64,000 nt of DNA from Virgisporangium aliadipatigenens (GCF_016863615.1 NZ_BOPF01000032.1:62001-126000), one strand, 5' to 3'. Shown: positions 49,926-58,320, counted from the first letter of the stretch. Notes: a model not told the origin generated them from the sequence alone. Translations and numbers: made by a program.

Positions 49926-51203
49926 GTGATCACCGGCCACAGTTTGCGTCTCGCGCGCGAACAGCGGGGTGTAGGTCTCGACCGATTGGCGGCCTTGATT
50001 GGACGCACCAAAGGTCACCTAAGCCAGGTTGAGCGCGGCGTTAACGGACGGGGAGTGACACCCGCCCTGGTCCGTGCATACGAGGAAGCCCTCGGGGTGC
50101 AGGTAGAAGCCACGCCAATAGGCGGAAGCTTTCCGGAAACCATGAAATCGGTGAGCAACAACCTGGGCCGGGAGCGGACAATACCTCGGCAACATGGAAA
50201 TGCCGCAACCTCCGTCGAGGATGCGGCAGCACGCGCAATGGATTTTGCAGTTTGGGCGGAGGCTACGAACGTGGGTGTAACGACCTTAGAGCGACTGGAG
50301 ACTGAGACGCGTCGGCTTGCGAAGGATTACCTGACCCGGCCACCCATCGAGGTCTTTGCTCATACCTCGAAACTCACGCGGACCGCGTTCGACTTGATTC
50401 AAGGCGGCCATCAGCACCTGAACCAGACCCGCGATCTGTACGTCGCGGGCGGCTGGCTGTCAGCGCTGCTGTCGTGGATCTCCGGCGATCTCGGTCAGCC
50501 TGCCGCCGCAGCGGAACATGCTCGTGCAGCCTTGATATGTGCGGATCAAGTAGGTCATGCAACCCTTCGCGCCTGGGCGTTGTCGGTTGCGTCGAAAGCC
50601 GCCTACTGGGACGGGGACTACACAACGGCCGCCGACCATGCCCGGGAGGGCCAGAAATCCGGAGCGAACGGCACGGCGCTCGTCTTCCTCGCCTGCCAGG
50701 AAGCTGACGCACTCAAGGAAACGCGGCGAACGAGCGAGGCGGTCGACGCACTCAATCGAGCCCGGTCCTTCCGCGATAAAGTCGATTCAACGGATGATGT
50801 CGGCGGGCTCTTTTCCTGCGGACACGCAAGGCAGGCAAACTATGAAATTGGCGTCCGCCTGGCCGCGAAGGAACCCACAGAAGCACTGAAAGCCGCCAAG
50901 CACGCGGAAGAGGCTTACAAGTCGGGTGAGCAATGGGCATATGGAACCTGGGCACAGATTCAGTTCGGTGTTGCACTCGCTCGAATCCAGCGGGACAACA
51001 TCGACGGCGCCAATGAGGTCTTGGAGGGCGTCTTCGAGATGTCGCCGGAGCATCGCCTTGACACTCTAGTTCAACGGTCCGGCGAGGTCGCTCGCGCGTT
51101 GCGTGAACCACGCAGGGAAGCGAGCCGGGACGCCCGAGCGCTGGTTGACCGGATTCGGGAATTTCAGGACTCCCGGGTTACAATCCGGGAACTGCCACAA
51201 TAG
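49926..51203 (+). CDS. XRE-family regulator with TPR-like domain
   Basis: The GTG at 49926 gives 425 residues. The N-terminal XRE HTH (SLRLAREQRGVGLDRLAALIGRTKGHLSQVERG) is followed by a long helical TPR-like region (AAEHARAALICADQVGHATLRAWALSVASKAAYW; EALKAAKHAEEAYKSGEQWAYGTW). Such proteins often respond to a peptide or small ligand. It is divergent from the GPP34 operon and 10 bp upstream of the 2H phosphoesterase gene, so it probably controls both. Confidence 0.85.
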   Translation: MITGHSLRLAREQRGVGLDRLAALIGRTKGHLSQVERGVNGRGVTPALVRAYEEALGVQVEATPIGGSFPETMKSVSNNLGRERTIPRQHGNAATSVEDAAARAMDFAVWAEATNVGVTTLERLETETRRLAKDYLTRPPIEVFAHTSKLTRTAFDLIQGGHQHLNQTRDLYVAGGWLSALLSWISGDLGQPAAAAEHARAALICADQVGHATLRAWALSVASKAAYWDGDYTTAADHAREGQKSGANGTALVFLACQEADALKETRRTSEAVDALNRARSFRDKVDSTDDVGGLFSCGHARQANYEIGVRLAAKEPTEALKAAKHAEEAYKSGEQWAYGTWAQIQFGVALARIQRDNIDGANEVLEGVFEMSPEHRLDTLVQRSGEVARALREPRREASRDARALVDRIREFQDSRVTIRELPQ

Positions 51204-51213
51204 GGAGTAGGGC

Positions 51214-51834
51214 ATGAACGAGGTCTCTATGCGAGATCACTGGTGGTGGCGGCCCGGCTGGCGAATCGGACGCCGAATGTATACCTGGCACATTACCTTC
51301 GACGGCCAAGACTCACTTCACCGCCTCGTTGCCTCCTATCAGGCCCCACTAGACGAACTGCATGGCCTCGACAAGATACCTGCGAAGTGGCTACATCTAA
51401 CGATGCAAGGTCTCGGCTTTGTTGACGAGGTTCCCGCGGAAGAGGCGGCCGCAGTTGTGGACAACGTGCGACAACGGTGTCGATCATTTACGCCGTTTGA
51501 ATTGACTTTCGGCGCACCAAAGGTTGACCCCGAAGCGATTATGTTTGCTCTGCATCCCGCCGAGCCGGCCCGCAATCTCCGTAACAATGTTAGGGCAGCC
51601 ATTGCAGACGTTCGCGGGATAGACAAACTGGAGGAATCGAACGAATGGAGCCCGCATGTGAGTATTGCCTATAGCAATTCCACCGGATCCGGCACTCCAT
51701 ACAAGAATGCGCTTGACTCGGTTACCGTTGAGCCGGCGGTTCTCGTGGTCGAAAGCGTTGATATGATCGTCCTCAACCGCGACAACAAGATGTACGAATG
51801 GGAGACTTTTGCATCAGTCCCGCTTACGGGCTAA
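51214..51834 (+). CDS. 2H phosphoesterase / 2'-5' RNA ligase family protein
   Basis: A 206-residue protein with both His motifs of the 2H superfamily: WLHLTMQGLG (H-x-T) and SPHVSIAYSN (H-x-S). The core alternates as in LigT-type proteins. Members cleave 2',3'-cyclic phosphates or 2'-5' bonds in RNA or oligoadenylates. The coupling to an XRE-TPR gene and cargo location suggest a stress or defence role; the substrate is unknown. The ATG at 51214 follows AGGGAGTAGGG. Confidence 0.82.
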   Translation: MNEVSMRDHWWWRPGWRIGRRMYTWHITFDGQDSLHRLVASYQAPLDELHGLDKIPAKWLHLTMQGLGFVDEVPAEEAAAVVDNVRQRCRSFTPFELTFGAPKVDPEAIMFALHPAEPARNLRNNVRAAIADVRGIDKLEESNEWSPHVSIAYSNSTGSGTPYKNALDSVTVEPAVLVVESVDMIVLNRDNKMYEWETFASVPLTG

Positions 51835-51916
51835 TGACCACTCGGGTCACCTTAGGCGAATCGAGGCCCCTTGCATAGCATGCTTGCCTTCCCGACCACA
51901 GACGCCAGCACCGGCA

Positions 51917-52573
51917 TCATGCAGCGTTTAGGCATGTCCTCAGCCACCGGTCAGAGCATCCGAGTTTCGCCGCGACACTTTTCCGACTGAGTTCCGGTTC
52001 GTCGGCCCAAACCGCTTCTGCCGCAGCTCGCCACTCAGAACGCGTCCGACGAACCGCACCAGCCGTGCGCGGAGTCGCGCCCGGCAACATCAGCGGCTCA
52101 TCCGCGGATTCACGACTCATCTCCTCTGCACCCTCAGGACGTTCAGCACCAGCCAACGCACCCGAGCCACAGAGGCAGTCCGAGTCGACTTCGTTCGACT
52201 CGGGCGCCATGGACGCGGCCGCATTCTGGCCGAGGTGGTGGACTCGCCAGCAGACGATGGGCGCTACGGCCGATGCCGCGATCACCAGAGCCCAGTGACG
52301 AGGGACTAGGCCAATGGCGAGCAGATGAGCCATTGCCTGACAGACGATCATGAGTCCGAGCGCCGCGAATACGTCTGCGCGTTTGCCAGTGGCGAACGCG
52401 CAGAAGCCGTAGACGCCGAGCCCCACGGGCAAGAGCCACGCGAGGGCGGGGACGATGCCGATCTCCACGGCAAGGTGGTACTCGCCGACCGCGGACATCA
52501 GTTCAGCGGCGATAAGAGCGATCCAGCGAACGCGCTGCACTGCGGACGCGCCGTTAGGCTGGGCGGTAAGCAT
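51917..52573 (-). CDS. Membrane protein with C-terminal HTH (Spd/DUF2637-like)
   Basis: The ATG at 52573 (MLTAQPNGASAVQRV) gives 218 residues. About four hydrophobic segments (WIALIAAELMSAVGEYHLAVEIGIVPALAWLLPVG, then GLMIVCQAMAHLLAIG and HWALVIAASAVAPIVCW) are followed by a linker and a C-terminal HTH-like tail (AEAVWADEPELSRKSVAAKLGCSDRWLR). Such proteins occur in actinobacterial integrative elements as Spd (spread) proteins. Last gene before attR; family call is moderate. Confidence 0.6.
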   Translation of the reverse strand: MLTAQPNGASAVQRVRWIALIAAELMSAVGEYHLAVEIGIVPALAWLLPVGLGVYGFCAFATGKRADVFAALGLMIVCQAMAHLLAIGLVPRHWALVIAASAVAPIVCWRVHHLGQNAAASMAPESNEVDSDCLCGSGALAGAERPEGAEEMSRESADEPLMLPGATPRTAGAVRRTRSEWRAAAEAVWADEPELSRKSVAAKLGCSDRWLRTCLNAA

Positions 52574-52906
52574 CGGGACTCCTGCCAAGGGTCAGTTCCG
52601 GTGTGAGGCCCCGGGTTGGTGTTCCAGCACCGACCTGGGGCCGCCCATTCGCGAAAGGCGAATGAACGATCGCGCCGACGATAGCGAGCAGTGGCCCGTT
52701 TCGCCACTCCCCCCGGTGGGCGACGGTCACCCTCACGAAAGAGATGGCGACTACAGATGGTGAACTCGGATCACGGGGCCGCGTGAGCCCGGTTGCTCCG
52801 ACCGGCGCTGAGCCGCTATGGTCGTTGTCGACCGTCCGCCTGTCGCAGTTTGGCAGGTTGGGCTAGCACGTAGGGCAGGCCATAGCACACCGGTTAGGCC
52901 GGTTGT
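52574..52906. other. Non-coding stretch next to attR
   Basis: About 330 bp between the last cargo gene and the attR core. I see no supportable gene. Its right end (52873-52906) resembles a decayed tRNA 5' half that extends into attR. Confidence 0.5.
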
Positions 52907-52950
52907 CCTGAAAAGCGGAAGGTCGGCGGTTCGACCCCGCCCCTGCCCAC
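52873..52950 (+). pseudogene. Degenerate tRNA-Phe-like sequence at attR
   Basis: GGGCAGG at 52873-52879 can pair with CCTGCCC at 52943-52949, and a GGTTAG motif stands where a D-loop would be. The 3' half is the exact att repeat. The anticodon stem is broken (TTGTC against GCGGA) and no proper D stem forms. The 5' part comes from phage DNA, so attP may have carried a near-complete tRNA copy. Confidence 0.5.
52907..52950. repeat. attR core (44-bp identity block)
   Basis: Identical over 44 bp to 9846-9889 in tRNA-Phe. It ends the prophage; to its right are the original tRNA terminator (52974-53006) and chromosomal genes. Confidence 0.92.
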
Positions 52951-52973
52951 AAAGCTCTTCGCCGGGCTTTGCA

Positions 52974-53010
52974 GACCCCGACCAGCGCTCGCGCGCGGTC
53001 GGGGTCTTTG
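52974..53010 (+). terminator. Original tRNA-Phe terminator, now at attR
   Basis: GACCCCGACC (52974-52983) and GGTCGGGGTC (52997-53006) form a perfect 10-bp stem followed by TTTG. It lies 24 bp after the att block, as a terminator of the original tRNA would. Confidence 0.75.
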
Positions 53011-53464
53011 CTGTTCACCCGCGCCGAACTCAAGTCATCAGCGCCTCTCCCGCAGGCTGGCCAATGCCCTCGAGTCCGACCGCCGCTGAAGCCGGCCGGT
53101 CCGTGTACGAGGCAGTCAACGTCCGCCTCCGCACCGACCAGCTAGTCATTCCTGATCTTGTGGTCGTGAACCACGATGACGACTTCGTGGTGTGGACGCC
53201 GGTGAGGTTGCGCTAATTGGAGAGATCGTCACGCCGGGCAACGCCGGCACCGACCGCGTAGTCAGGATGCAGTTTTACTCCGCCGCTCAGATCGAGTGGC
53301 ACCTCCTCGTTGAGCAGGAGTCCGTCGACAGCCTCACGCTCCGGCTCAACCGGCTGGACGGCGCCCACTACGTCGAGGAGCACGTCGCCAAGGCCGGCGA
53401 GAGCCTCACCTCCGCCGAGCCATTTCGAATCCAACTCGACACCCAGTCACTACTCCGCCCTTGA
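53009..53464 (+). pseudogene. Decayed Uma2-family (PD-(D/E)XK-like) gene
   Basis: Uma2-type segments follow each other in three frames: SPAPNSSHQRLSRRLANALES, then AAEAGRSVYEAVNVRL with [15 protein letters not shown], then [21 protein letters not shown] and [15 protein letters not shown]. The last switch fits a two-base TG duplication in GTGGTGTGGAC near 53190; a further shift lies near 53085. The N-terminus is lost near the tRNA terminator. It is chromosomal remnant, not phage. Confidence 0.72.
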
Positions 53465-53554
53465 CCGCCATGTAGCAACAGGCCGAGACGCCGACCCACG
53501 CATCATGCTGAGCGGAGAACGGAGTGATGGCTCCGCTTGCCTATGTTGAACGCC

Positions 53555-54451
53555 ATGGCAGATCGCACGTACGGCGAGATCCCTGGCTATCCGGTTGGCT
53601 CCGCCTTTACCAACCGGGCAGAACTGGCCAAATCAGGCGTTCATCGGCCGAATCAGGCCGGCATCTGTGGCGGCAAGGACGGCGCGGAGTCCATCGTCGT
53701 TTCCGGCGGCTACCCGGATGATGAGGACTTCGGCAATGAGATCATCTACACCGGCCATGGCGGCAACGACCCTCAGGCTAAGCGTCAAATAGCACACCAG
53801 AAGCTCATCCAAGGAAATGCCGGACTGGCGCGAAACCAATTTGAAGGTAACCCAGTAAGGGTCATCCGCGGGGCCGGCGGCGATAACGACCAATCACCTG
53901 CCTCCGGTTTCCGATACGACGGCCTCTTCCGAGTCGTCGACCATTGGCACGAAATCGGCAAAGACGGCTATCGCATTTGGCGCTTTCGACTAACCAAAAT
54001 CGACAGTAATGCGAACCCATCGCCAGCCTCACGCACCGAACCCGCAGGCCGCGCCTCCGCCACCATCCAGCGGATCATCCGATCGTCAGCCAACGCGCGG
54101 CGGGTCAAGGAACTGCACGACCACCGCTGCCAGGTGTGCGGACTGCGACTAGAGACACCCGCGGGGCCTTATTCAGAGGCGGCTCACATCAAACCCCTCG
54201 GCCGACCGCACGACGGCCCCGATGTCCAGGGCAACATTCTGTGCCTTTGCCCAAATCATCATGTACTGCTCGACTCCGGCGCCATTTACGTCGATGACCA
54301 CAGTGTGGTGCGCTCGGCGGTCGACGACATGAAACTAGGCGAACTTCGCACCGCAGGAAAGCACATCATCGACTACACCTTTGTGAAGTATCACCGCGAG
54401 CACTACGGAATCAGCGAAATCGAAATCGAGCTTCATGACCACGGCGGATGA
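53555..54451 (+). CDS. SRA(YDG)-HNH modification-dependent restriction endonuclease
   Basis: From the start MADRTYGEIPGYPVGS at 53555 it has 298 residues; an upstream ATG at 53537 adds six. The SRA domain (VGSAFTNRAELAKSGVHRPN, then GYPDDEDFGNEIIYTGHGG) flips and reads modified cytosine. The C-terminal HNH nuclease has CQVCGLRL, EAAHIKPLGRPHDGPDVQGN and CLCPNHHVLLDSG. Together these are the layout of type IV restriction enzymes that cut methylated or hydroxymethylated DNA. It lies just outside attR. Confidence 0.9.
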   Translation: MADRTYGEIPGYPVGSAFTNRAELAKSGVHRPNQAGICGGKDGAESIVVSGGYPDDEDFGNEIIYTGHGGNDPQAKRQIAHQKLIQGNAGLARNQFEGNPVRVIRGAGGDNDQSPASGFRYDGLFRVVDHWHEIGKDGYRIWRFRLTKIDSNANPSPASRTEPAGRASATIQRIIRSSANARRVKELHDHRCQVCGLRLETPAGPYSEAAHIKPLGRPHDGPDVQGNILCLCPNHHVLLDSGAIYVDDHSVVRSAVDDMKLGELRTAGKHIIDYTFVKYHREHYGISEIEIELHDHGG

Positions 54452-54626
54452 TCAGCTGAGGCACGATAGCCTGCACACCGCCACCGCAGTCCGCCCACGC
54501 CCTGGCCGTTCACCCGTCGCGCCCCGCAACGGCGCCAACCCAGCCGGCAAGTATGCGGCGCGCGCGTCCGGAGAAGGCGGCAGCGAAAAGACTGGACATC
54601 GGTGCAGAAGCGTTCATGCTGGCACG

Positions 54627-54878
54627 ATGACCAGTCACACGCCGTGGAGCACCGGCCCCGCTCAGGACGACGGGCGGCTGGCGGAGATCCGTCGGGACCG
54701 CGGCTTCACGCGCGAGCAGGTCGCCGAGCGGATGGGCGTTCCGGTGGAGCGGGTGGCTGCCATCGAGGCCGGGCAGCACAACGATCCCGAGACCCTGGCC
54801 GGTTTTGCCGAGGCGCTCGGCGGTCGACTCCACGCGGCGATCCACTTCGAGGACGGCGAGATCGCGTCCCTCACCTGA
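54627..54878 (+). CDS. Small XRE-family DNA-binding protein
   Basis: The ATG at 54627 (MTSHTPWSTGPAQDDG) gives 83 residues. The HTH reads LAEIRRDRGFTREQVAERMGVPVERVAAIEAG, followed by ETLAGFAEALGGRLHAAIHFEDGEI, the C-terminal strand typical of antitoxin-like or regulator XRE proteins. No toxin partner is adjacent. The 175 bp before it hold no gene I can support. Confidence 0.75.
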   Translation: MTSHTPWSTGPAQDDGRLAEIRRDRGFTREQVAERMGVPVERVAAIEAGQHNDPETLAGFAEALGGRLHAAIHFEDGEIASLT

Positions 54879-54896
54879 ATGAGAAGCCGAAAGCCG

Positions 54897-55283
54897 TCAG
54901 GCGGTGCGCCGGCGCATCGTCGCGACCGCTGAGCCGGCCAGTGTCAGCAGACACTGCTCCAGCTTCCCGTCGACCTGGGCAACCCGGAAAAGGGCCTCCG
55001 CGGTCATCTGATCGGCGTTTGCGTACGCGCTGAGGAAGCGGGCCACCCAACGGGTGTCGTACGTCGCGTCCTCGATGTCGGGGAACTCCAGCCGCCACGG
55101 GCCGGTCACGAGGCGTTCGCCCACCATCGTGGCGGCGAGGCACCAGGCTACGTCGTAGACGGCACCGACACCTCCGCGGTCGACCAGGGCGTCGAACGCC
55201 CCGACCACCCCGGCACCGTCACCGGCAAAGGCAGAACGGAGCACTTCTGCCGCGTCAGCGCGCACCTCTTGGGCGTCGGTCAC
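54897..55283 (-). CDS. Conserved helical hypothetical protein
   Basis: The GTG at 55283 (VTDAQEVRADAAEVL) gives 128 residues. It is alpha-helical throughout (VVGAFDALVDRGGVGAVYDVAWCLAATMVGE; ARFLSAYANADQMTAEALFRVAQVDGKLEQCLL). No family recognised. It follows the thioesterase gene by 56 bp on the same strand and may be co-transcribed. Confidence 0.65.
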   Translation of the reverse strand: MTDAQEVRADAAEVLRSAFAGDGAGVVGAFDALVDRGGVGAVYDVAWCLAATMVGERLVTGPWRLEFPDIEDATYDTRWVARFLSAYANADQMTAEALFRVAQVDGKLEQCLLTLAGSAVATMRRRTA

Positions 55284-55339
55284 GGCCGAACAGTAGAACC
55301 GCTGGTCAACTACCCAACACTTTCGGGTAACCGGGCACG

Positions 55340-55780
55340 TCACCTTGAGGCAGCACGCAGTTCCTCCCGCAACGCGCAGCTCAGGCGTACCGTGCACACC
55401 CGCCGGCCGTCGGCATCGGTGATCACGATCTCGTAGCTGGCGGTCGTGCGGCCGAGGTGCAGGGGCGTCGCGACGCCGGTCACCAGCCCGCTCCGCACGG
55501 AACGGTGGTGCGTCGCACTGATCTCGGTGCCGAGCGCGATGCCGCCGAACTGCCGCCGCGCGTGGGCCGCCGCACCGAGGGAGCCGAGCGTCTCGGCGAG
55601 CACGCAGGAGGCACCGCCGTGCAGGAGCCCGTACGGCTGGGTGTTGCCCTCGACGGGCATCGTGCCGACGACCTTCTCCGGCGACACCTCTTCCAGAACG
55701 ATGCCGAGCCGGGCCGCCAGATCGCCCCCTGTCCACTGCGTGGGAGACAGGTCCCCCTGCGGTGGCGAGGTGCTCGACAT
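55340..55780 (-). CDS. PaaI-like hotdog-fold thioesterase
   Basis: Hydrolyses acyl- or aryl-CoA thioesters. The ATG at 55780 (MSSTSPPQGDLSPTQW) gives 146 residues. Hotdog motifs are clear: GNTQPYGLLHGGASCVLAETLGS (the HGG catalytic turn with an Asp/Glu helix), ISATHHRSVRSGLVTGVA and GRTTASYEIVITDADGRRV. Divergent from the LivK-type gene; such pairs occur in actinomycete liv regions. Confidence 0.9.
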   Translation of the reverse strand: MSSTSPPQGDLSPTQWTGGDLAARLGIVLEEVSPEKVVGTMPVEGNTQPYGLLHGGASCVLAETLGSLGAAAHARRQFGGIALGTEISATHHRSVRSGLVTGVATPLHLGRTTASYEIVITDADGRRVCTVRLSCALREELRAASR

Positions 55781-56128
55781 GTCAGCGAGATTACCTATCA
55801 CCGTTCGGCCTCGGCAGCTGAGTGCCCGAATGCGCACCAACAGCAAACTGGCTGCACTGACATATCCGTTTTTACCGGGAGTATGGCCTGAAACGGCACC
55901 ACACCCTGAGCAGCGTCTCAAATGCGTGCAGCGACCTGGCCAAACACCTATCGATCCGGACGCGGCGACCCGCTATGGTGCGCACGGTCAGTAAGGGACG
56001 TAGGGAGAGCACCAATGTTCGACCGAGCGGCCGTCACACCGCCCAAGATCCGGCGCGGAATCAACGGCCCGAACATAGCCGAGCGATACAACGTGCTCGG
56101 GCCGAACGCAGGACGGATACTCGACCGG

Positions 56129-57514
56129 GTGACAGTCCGCCCTGAACTGACCCCTTCGAGTCCCCGACGGCGAGCCGTCCGGCTGGTGGCCGGCATCGCC
56201 GCGGTGGCCCTGCTGGTCGCCGGCTGCCAGGACACCCCCGAGGACGGGGGCGTAACGGCCAACCAGAACACGATCCGCCTGTACGGCTCCGACGGAAACA
56301 TGATCGGTAGCTTCGGCGGCTCGTTCAAGGACGAGCCGGGCATGCTCGCCGGCATGAAGGGCACCACGCCGCTCAACCCGTTGACGGACGAGTTCAGGCA
56401 GCGCCTGAAGGCCGTCGACGGCGCCCTGGAGGACTACAACTACGCCGGTGAGACCTACGACGCGGTGGTTATCGCCGCGCTGGCGGCCGAGACCGCCAAG
56501 GCCACCGACGGCGCCTCCGTCGCCAAGTACATCCCGTCGGTGACGGTCAGCTCCGGCACCAACTCGGTCACCTGCGACACCATCAAGGCGTGCATGGACG
56601 CGATCCGCGCCGGCAAGGACATCGCCTACCGCGGGCCGACGATCCGCCGCGGCGGCATGACCGACAAGGGTGACCCGTCGACCGCGAGCTACGGCACGCT
56701 GACGTTCGGCCGGGACAACAAGATCGACCAGTCGAAGACGGAGTTCGTCAACTCCGGGGACGACAAGACGCAGTACAAGGACACCGTCCCGGCGCCGCCG
56801 CGCGGCGGCGGAGCCAAGCCGCCGCCGCTGAAGATCGGCGCGCTGCTGCCGAAGACCGGCGGCCTGGCCATCGCGGGTCCGCCGATCTTCGCCGGCGCCA
56901 ACCTGGCCATCAAGGAGATCAACGAGGCCGGCGGCGGCAACGGCGTGCTCGGCTCGCCGGTGGTGTGGGTCGACGGCGACGACGGCACCGACCCGGCCAA
57001 GGCCGCCAAGCAGATGGACGACCACATCAACGCGGGCGTCCAGGTCGTCATCGGCGCCAGCGCCTCCGGGATCTCGAAGGCGGTCATCCCGAAGGCGGTC
57101 GCCGCCAAGGTCGCCATGATCTCGCCGACCGCGACCGCGGACGAGCTGACCGGCATCGACGACAAGGGCTTCTTCTTCCGAACGGCCCCGCCGGACAAGC
57201 TGCAGGCCAAGGCGCTCACCGACGTGATCATGCGGTACGGCGCGCAGAAGGTCGCGATCATCGCCCGCGACGACGCCTACGGTAAGGGCCTGCTCGACAA
57301 CGTGTCCGGCGAGCTCAAGGCCAACGGCGTCAAGGCGGAGAACATCAAGACGCTCACGTACGCCAGCAAGGAGCAGTACAAGCCGGACGACTTCACCAAG
57401 CAGGTGAACGACGCGGTCGGGTTCAAGCCCGAGGCGATCCTCGTGGTGGGCTTCGAGGAGTCCTCGAACGTCATCAAGGGCATCGCCGCGAAGGGCATCC
57501 GCTTCCGCGACTAG
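56129..57514 (+). CDS. LivK-type substrate-binding lipoprotein with circularly permuted order
   Basis: Predicted extracellular binding protein for branched-chain amino acids or similar ligands. From the GTG at 56129 it starts MTVRPELTP, a signal peptide and lipobox AGC33. An ATG at 56015 has a better ribosome site but would put 38 residues before the signal. The mature part first shows what is normally the C-terminal half of LivK (IRLYGSDGN; FRQRLKAVDGALEDYNYAGETYDAV; GTLTFGRDNKID), then a Pro/Gly linker. The normally N-terminal half follows (LKIGALLPKTGGLAIAGPP; VVIGASASGISKAVIP; VGFEESSNVIKGIAAKG). No membrane or ATPase subunit is adjacent. Confidence 0.85.
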   Translation: MTVRPELTPSSPRRRAVRLVAGIAAVALLVAGCQDTPEDGGVTANQNTIRLYGSDGNMIGSFGGSFKDEPGMLAGMKGTTPLNPLTDEFRQRLKAVDGALEDYNYAGETYDAVVIAALAAETAKATDGASVAKYIPSVTVSSGTNSVTCDTIKACMDAIRAGKDIAYRGPTIRRGGMTDKGDPSTASYGTLTFGRDNKIDQSKTEFVNSGDDKTQYKDTVPAPPRGGGAKPPPLKIGALLPKTGGLAIAGPPIFAGANLAIKEINEAGGGNGVLGSPVVWVDGDDGTDPAKAAKQMDDHINAGVQVVIGASASGISKAVIPKAVAAKVAMISPTATADELTGIDDKGFFFRTAPPDKLQAKALTDVIMRYGAQKVAIIARDDAYGKGLLDNVSGELKANGVKAENIKTLTYASKEQYKPDDFTKQVNDAVGFKPEAILVVGFEESSNVIKGIAAKGIRFRD

Positions 57515-57530
57515 GTCCCAGGCAGCGCCC

Positions 57531-57564
57531 GAGCCCCCGGATACCGAGGTGTGTCCGGGGGCTC
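57531..57564 (+). terminator. Hairpin after the permuted LivK gene
   Basis: GAGCCCCCGGA (57531-57541) and TCCGGGGGCTC (57554-57564) form a perfect 11-bp stem 16 bp after the stop codon. There is no T run, common for actinobacterial terminators. Confidence 0.65.
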
Positions 57565-57687
57565 CGCGCATCCGCGCACGGGTCCGCCGATACGACACCC
57601 CGCCTGGCACGTTTCTGGGATCACCTGGGCATACCACAGGCCGTAACTTCGTCTCATCAGGTTGCGGCACCCGAGAGGACTCCCACG

Positions 57688-58236
57688 ATGAGCGAAGATT
57701 ACGACCCGAGCGGCACCGAGGACACCGGCAACGAGAGCCACCACACCGACCCGTACGAGAACACGATCGTCGCCGAGTACACCGACGGTTCCACCGTCTA
57801 CACGACCGACGCGGACGGCGACGGGCTCGCGGACCAGGTGGCCACCGACTACGACTCCGACGGCATCATCGACGAGGCGTACCAGGACACGGACGGCGAC
57901 GGCCGGCTGGACACCCGCCTGGTCGACGCCAACGACGACGGCATCGTCGACGGGCAGTACGCCGACACCGACGGCGACGGCCGGGTGGACGACGTCCAGC
58001 TCGACCGCAACGGTGACGGCCTCGTCGACGTGCACGGCCAGGACACCGACGGCGACGGGCGGATCGACACCGTGAGCGTCGACCGCGACTACGACGGCGA
58101 CGAGGACGTTCGCCTGATCGACGCCAACGCGGACGGCCGCGTGGACGTCGTGGTGACCGACAGCGACGGCGACGGCGTGCTCGACACCGAGCGCTACGTG
58201 GGTGGGGCCCGCCCCGACCCGTACGCCTCCCACTGA
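57688..58236 (+). CDS. Acidic protein of ten exact 13-residue DxDxDG repeats
   Basis: The 182-residue protein has a short polar N-terminus and then, from residue 41 to 170, ten consecutive 13-residue units of the form D-x-D-x-D-G-x-x-D-x-x-x-x, such as DTDGDGRLDTRLV and DTDGDGRVDDVQL. The acidic loop resembles EF-hand or thrombospondin type 3 calcium sites. There is no signal peptide or membrane segment, so it looks cytoplasmic or is exported by another route. Probably binds calcium; function unknown. A shorter relative follows at 58321. Confidence 0.8.
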   Translation: MSEDYDPSGTEDTGNESHHTDPYENTIVAEYTDGSTVYTTDADGDGLADQVATDYDSDGIIDEAYQDTDGDGRLDTRLVDANDDGIVDGQYADTDGDGRVDDVQLDRNGDGLVDVHGQDTDGDGRIDTVSVDRDYDGDEDVRLIDANADGRVDVVVTDSDGDGVLDTERYVGGARPDPYASH

Positions 58237-58250
58237 TCGACGACAGCGCA

Positions 58251-58292
58251 GAGAGGCGGGTCCGGATCACCGGACCCGTCTCGTTGTGTTCT
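58251..58292 (+). terminator. Terminator between the two repeat-protein genes
   Basis: GAGAGGCGGGTCCGG pairs with CCGGACCCGTCTC around loop ATCA with one bulge, followed by GTTGTGTTCT. It lies just after the first repeat-protein gene. Confidence 0.7.
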
Positions 58293-58320
58293 GTGGCCCG
58301 GTACGCCTACCGTGCTGCGC

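Larger units (their letters stand above)
9846..52950. mobile_element. Complete siphovirus-like prophage in tRNA-Phe
   Basis: About 43.1 kb bounded by 44-bp att repeats. Contents run in standard phage order: integrase, repressor, early regulators, replication, terminase, portal, capsid, connectors, tail tube, frameshifted chaperones, tape measure, tail tip, lysin, holin and cargo. A tape measure and tail tube with no sheath gene indicate a long non-contractile tail. An internal IS of 1440 bp is a later insertion. All core modules look intact, so it may be inducible; I cannot test that here. Confidence 0.93.

Noticed and set aside
52554-52736. Small leftward frame upstream of the membrane-HTH gene
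   Set aside because: No ribosome site, no domain, and it overlaps the likely control region; coding potential not convincing.
57780-58190. Repeat DNA as a CRISPR or tandem satellite
   Set aside because: The periodicity of 39 bp is the coding of exact 13-residue units in one frame.
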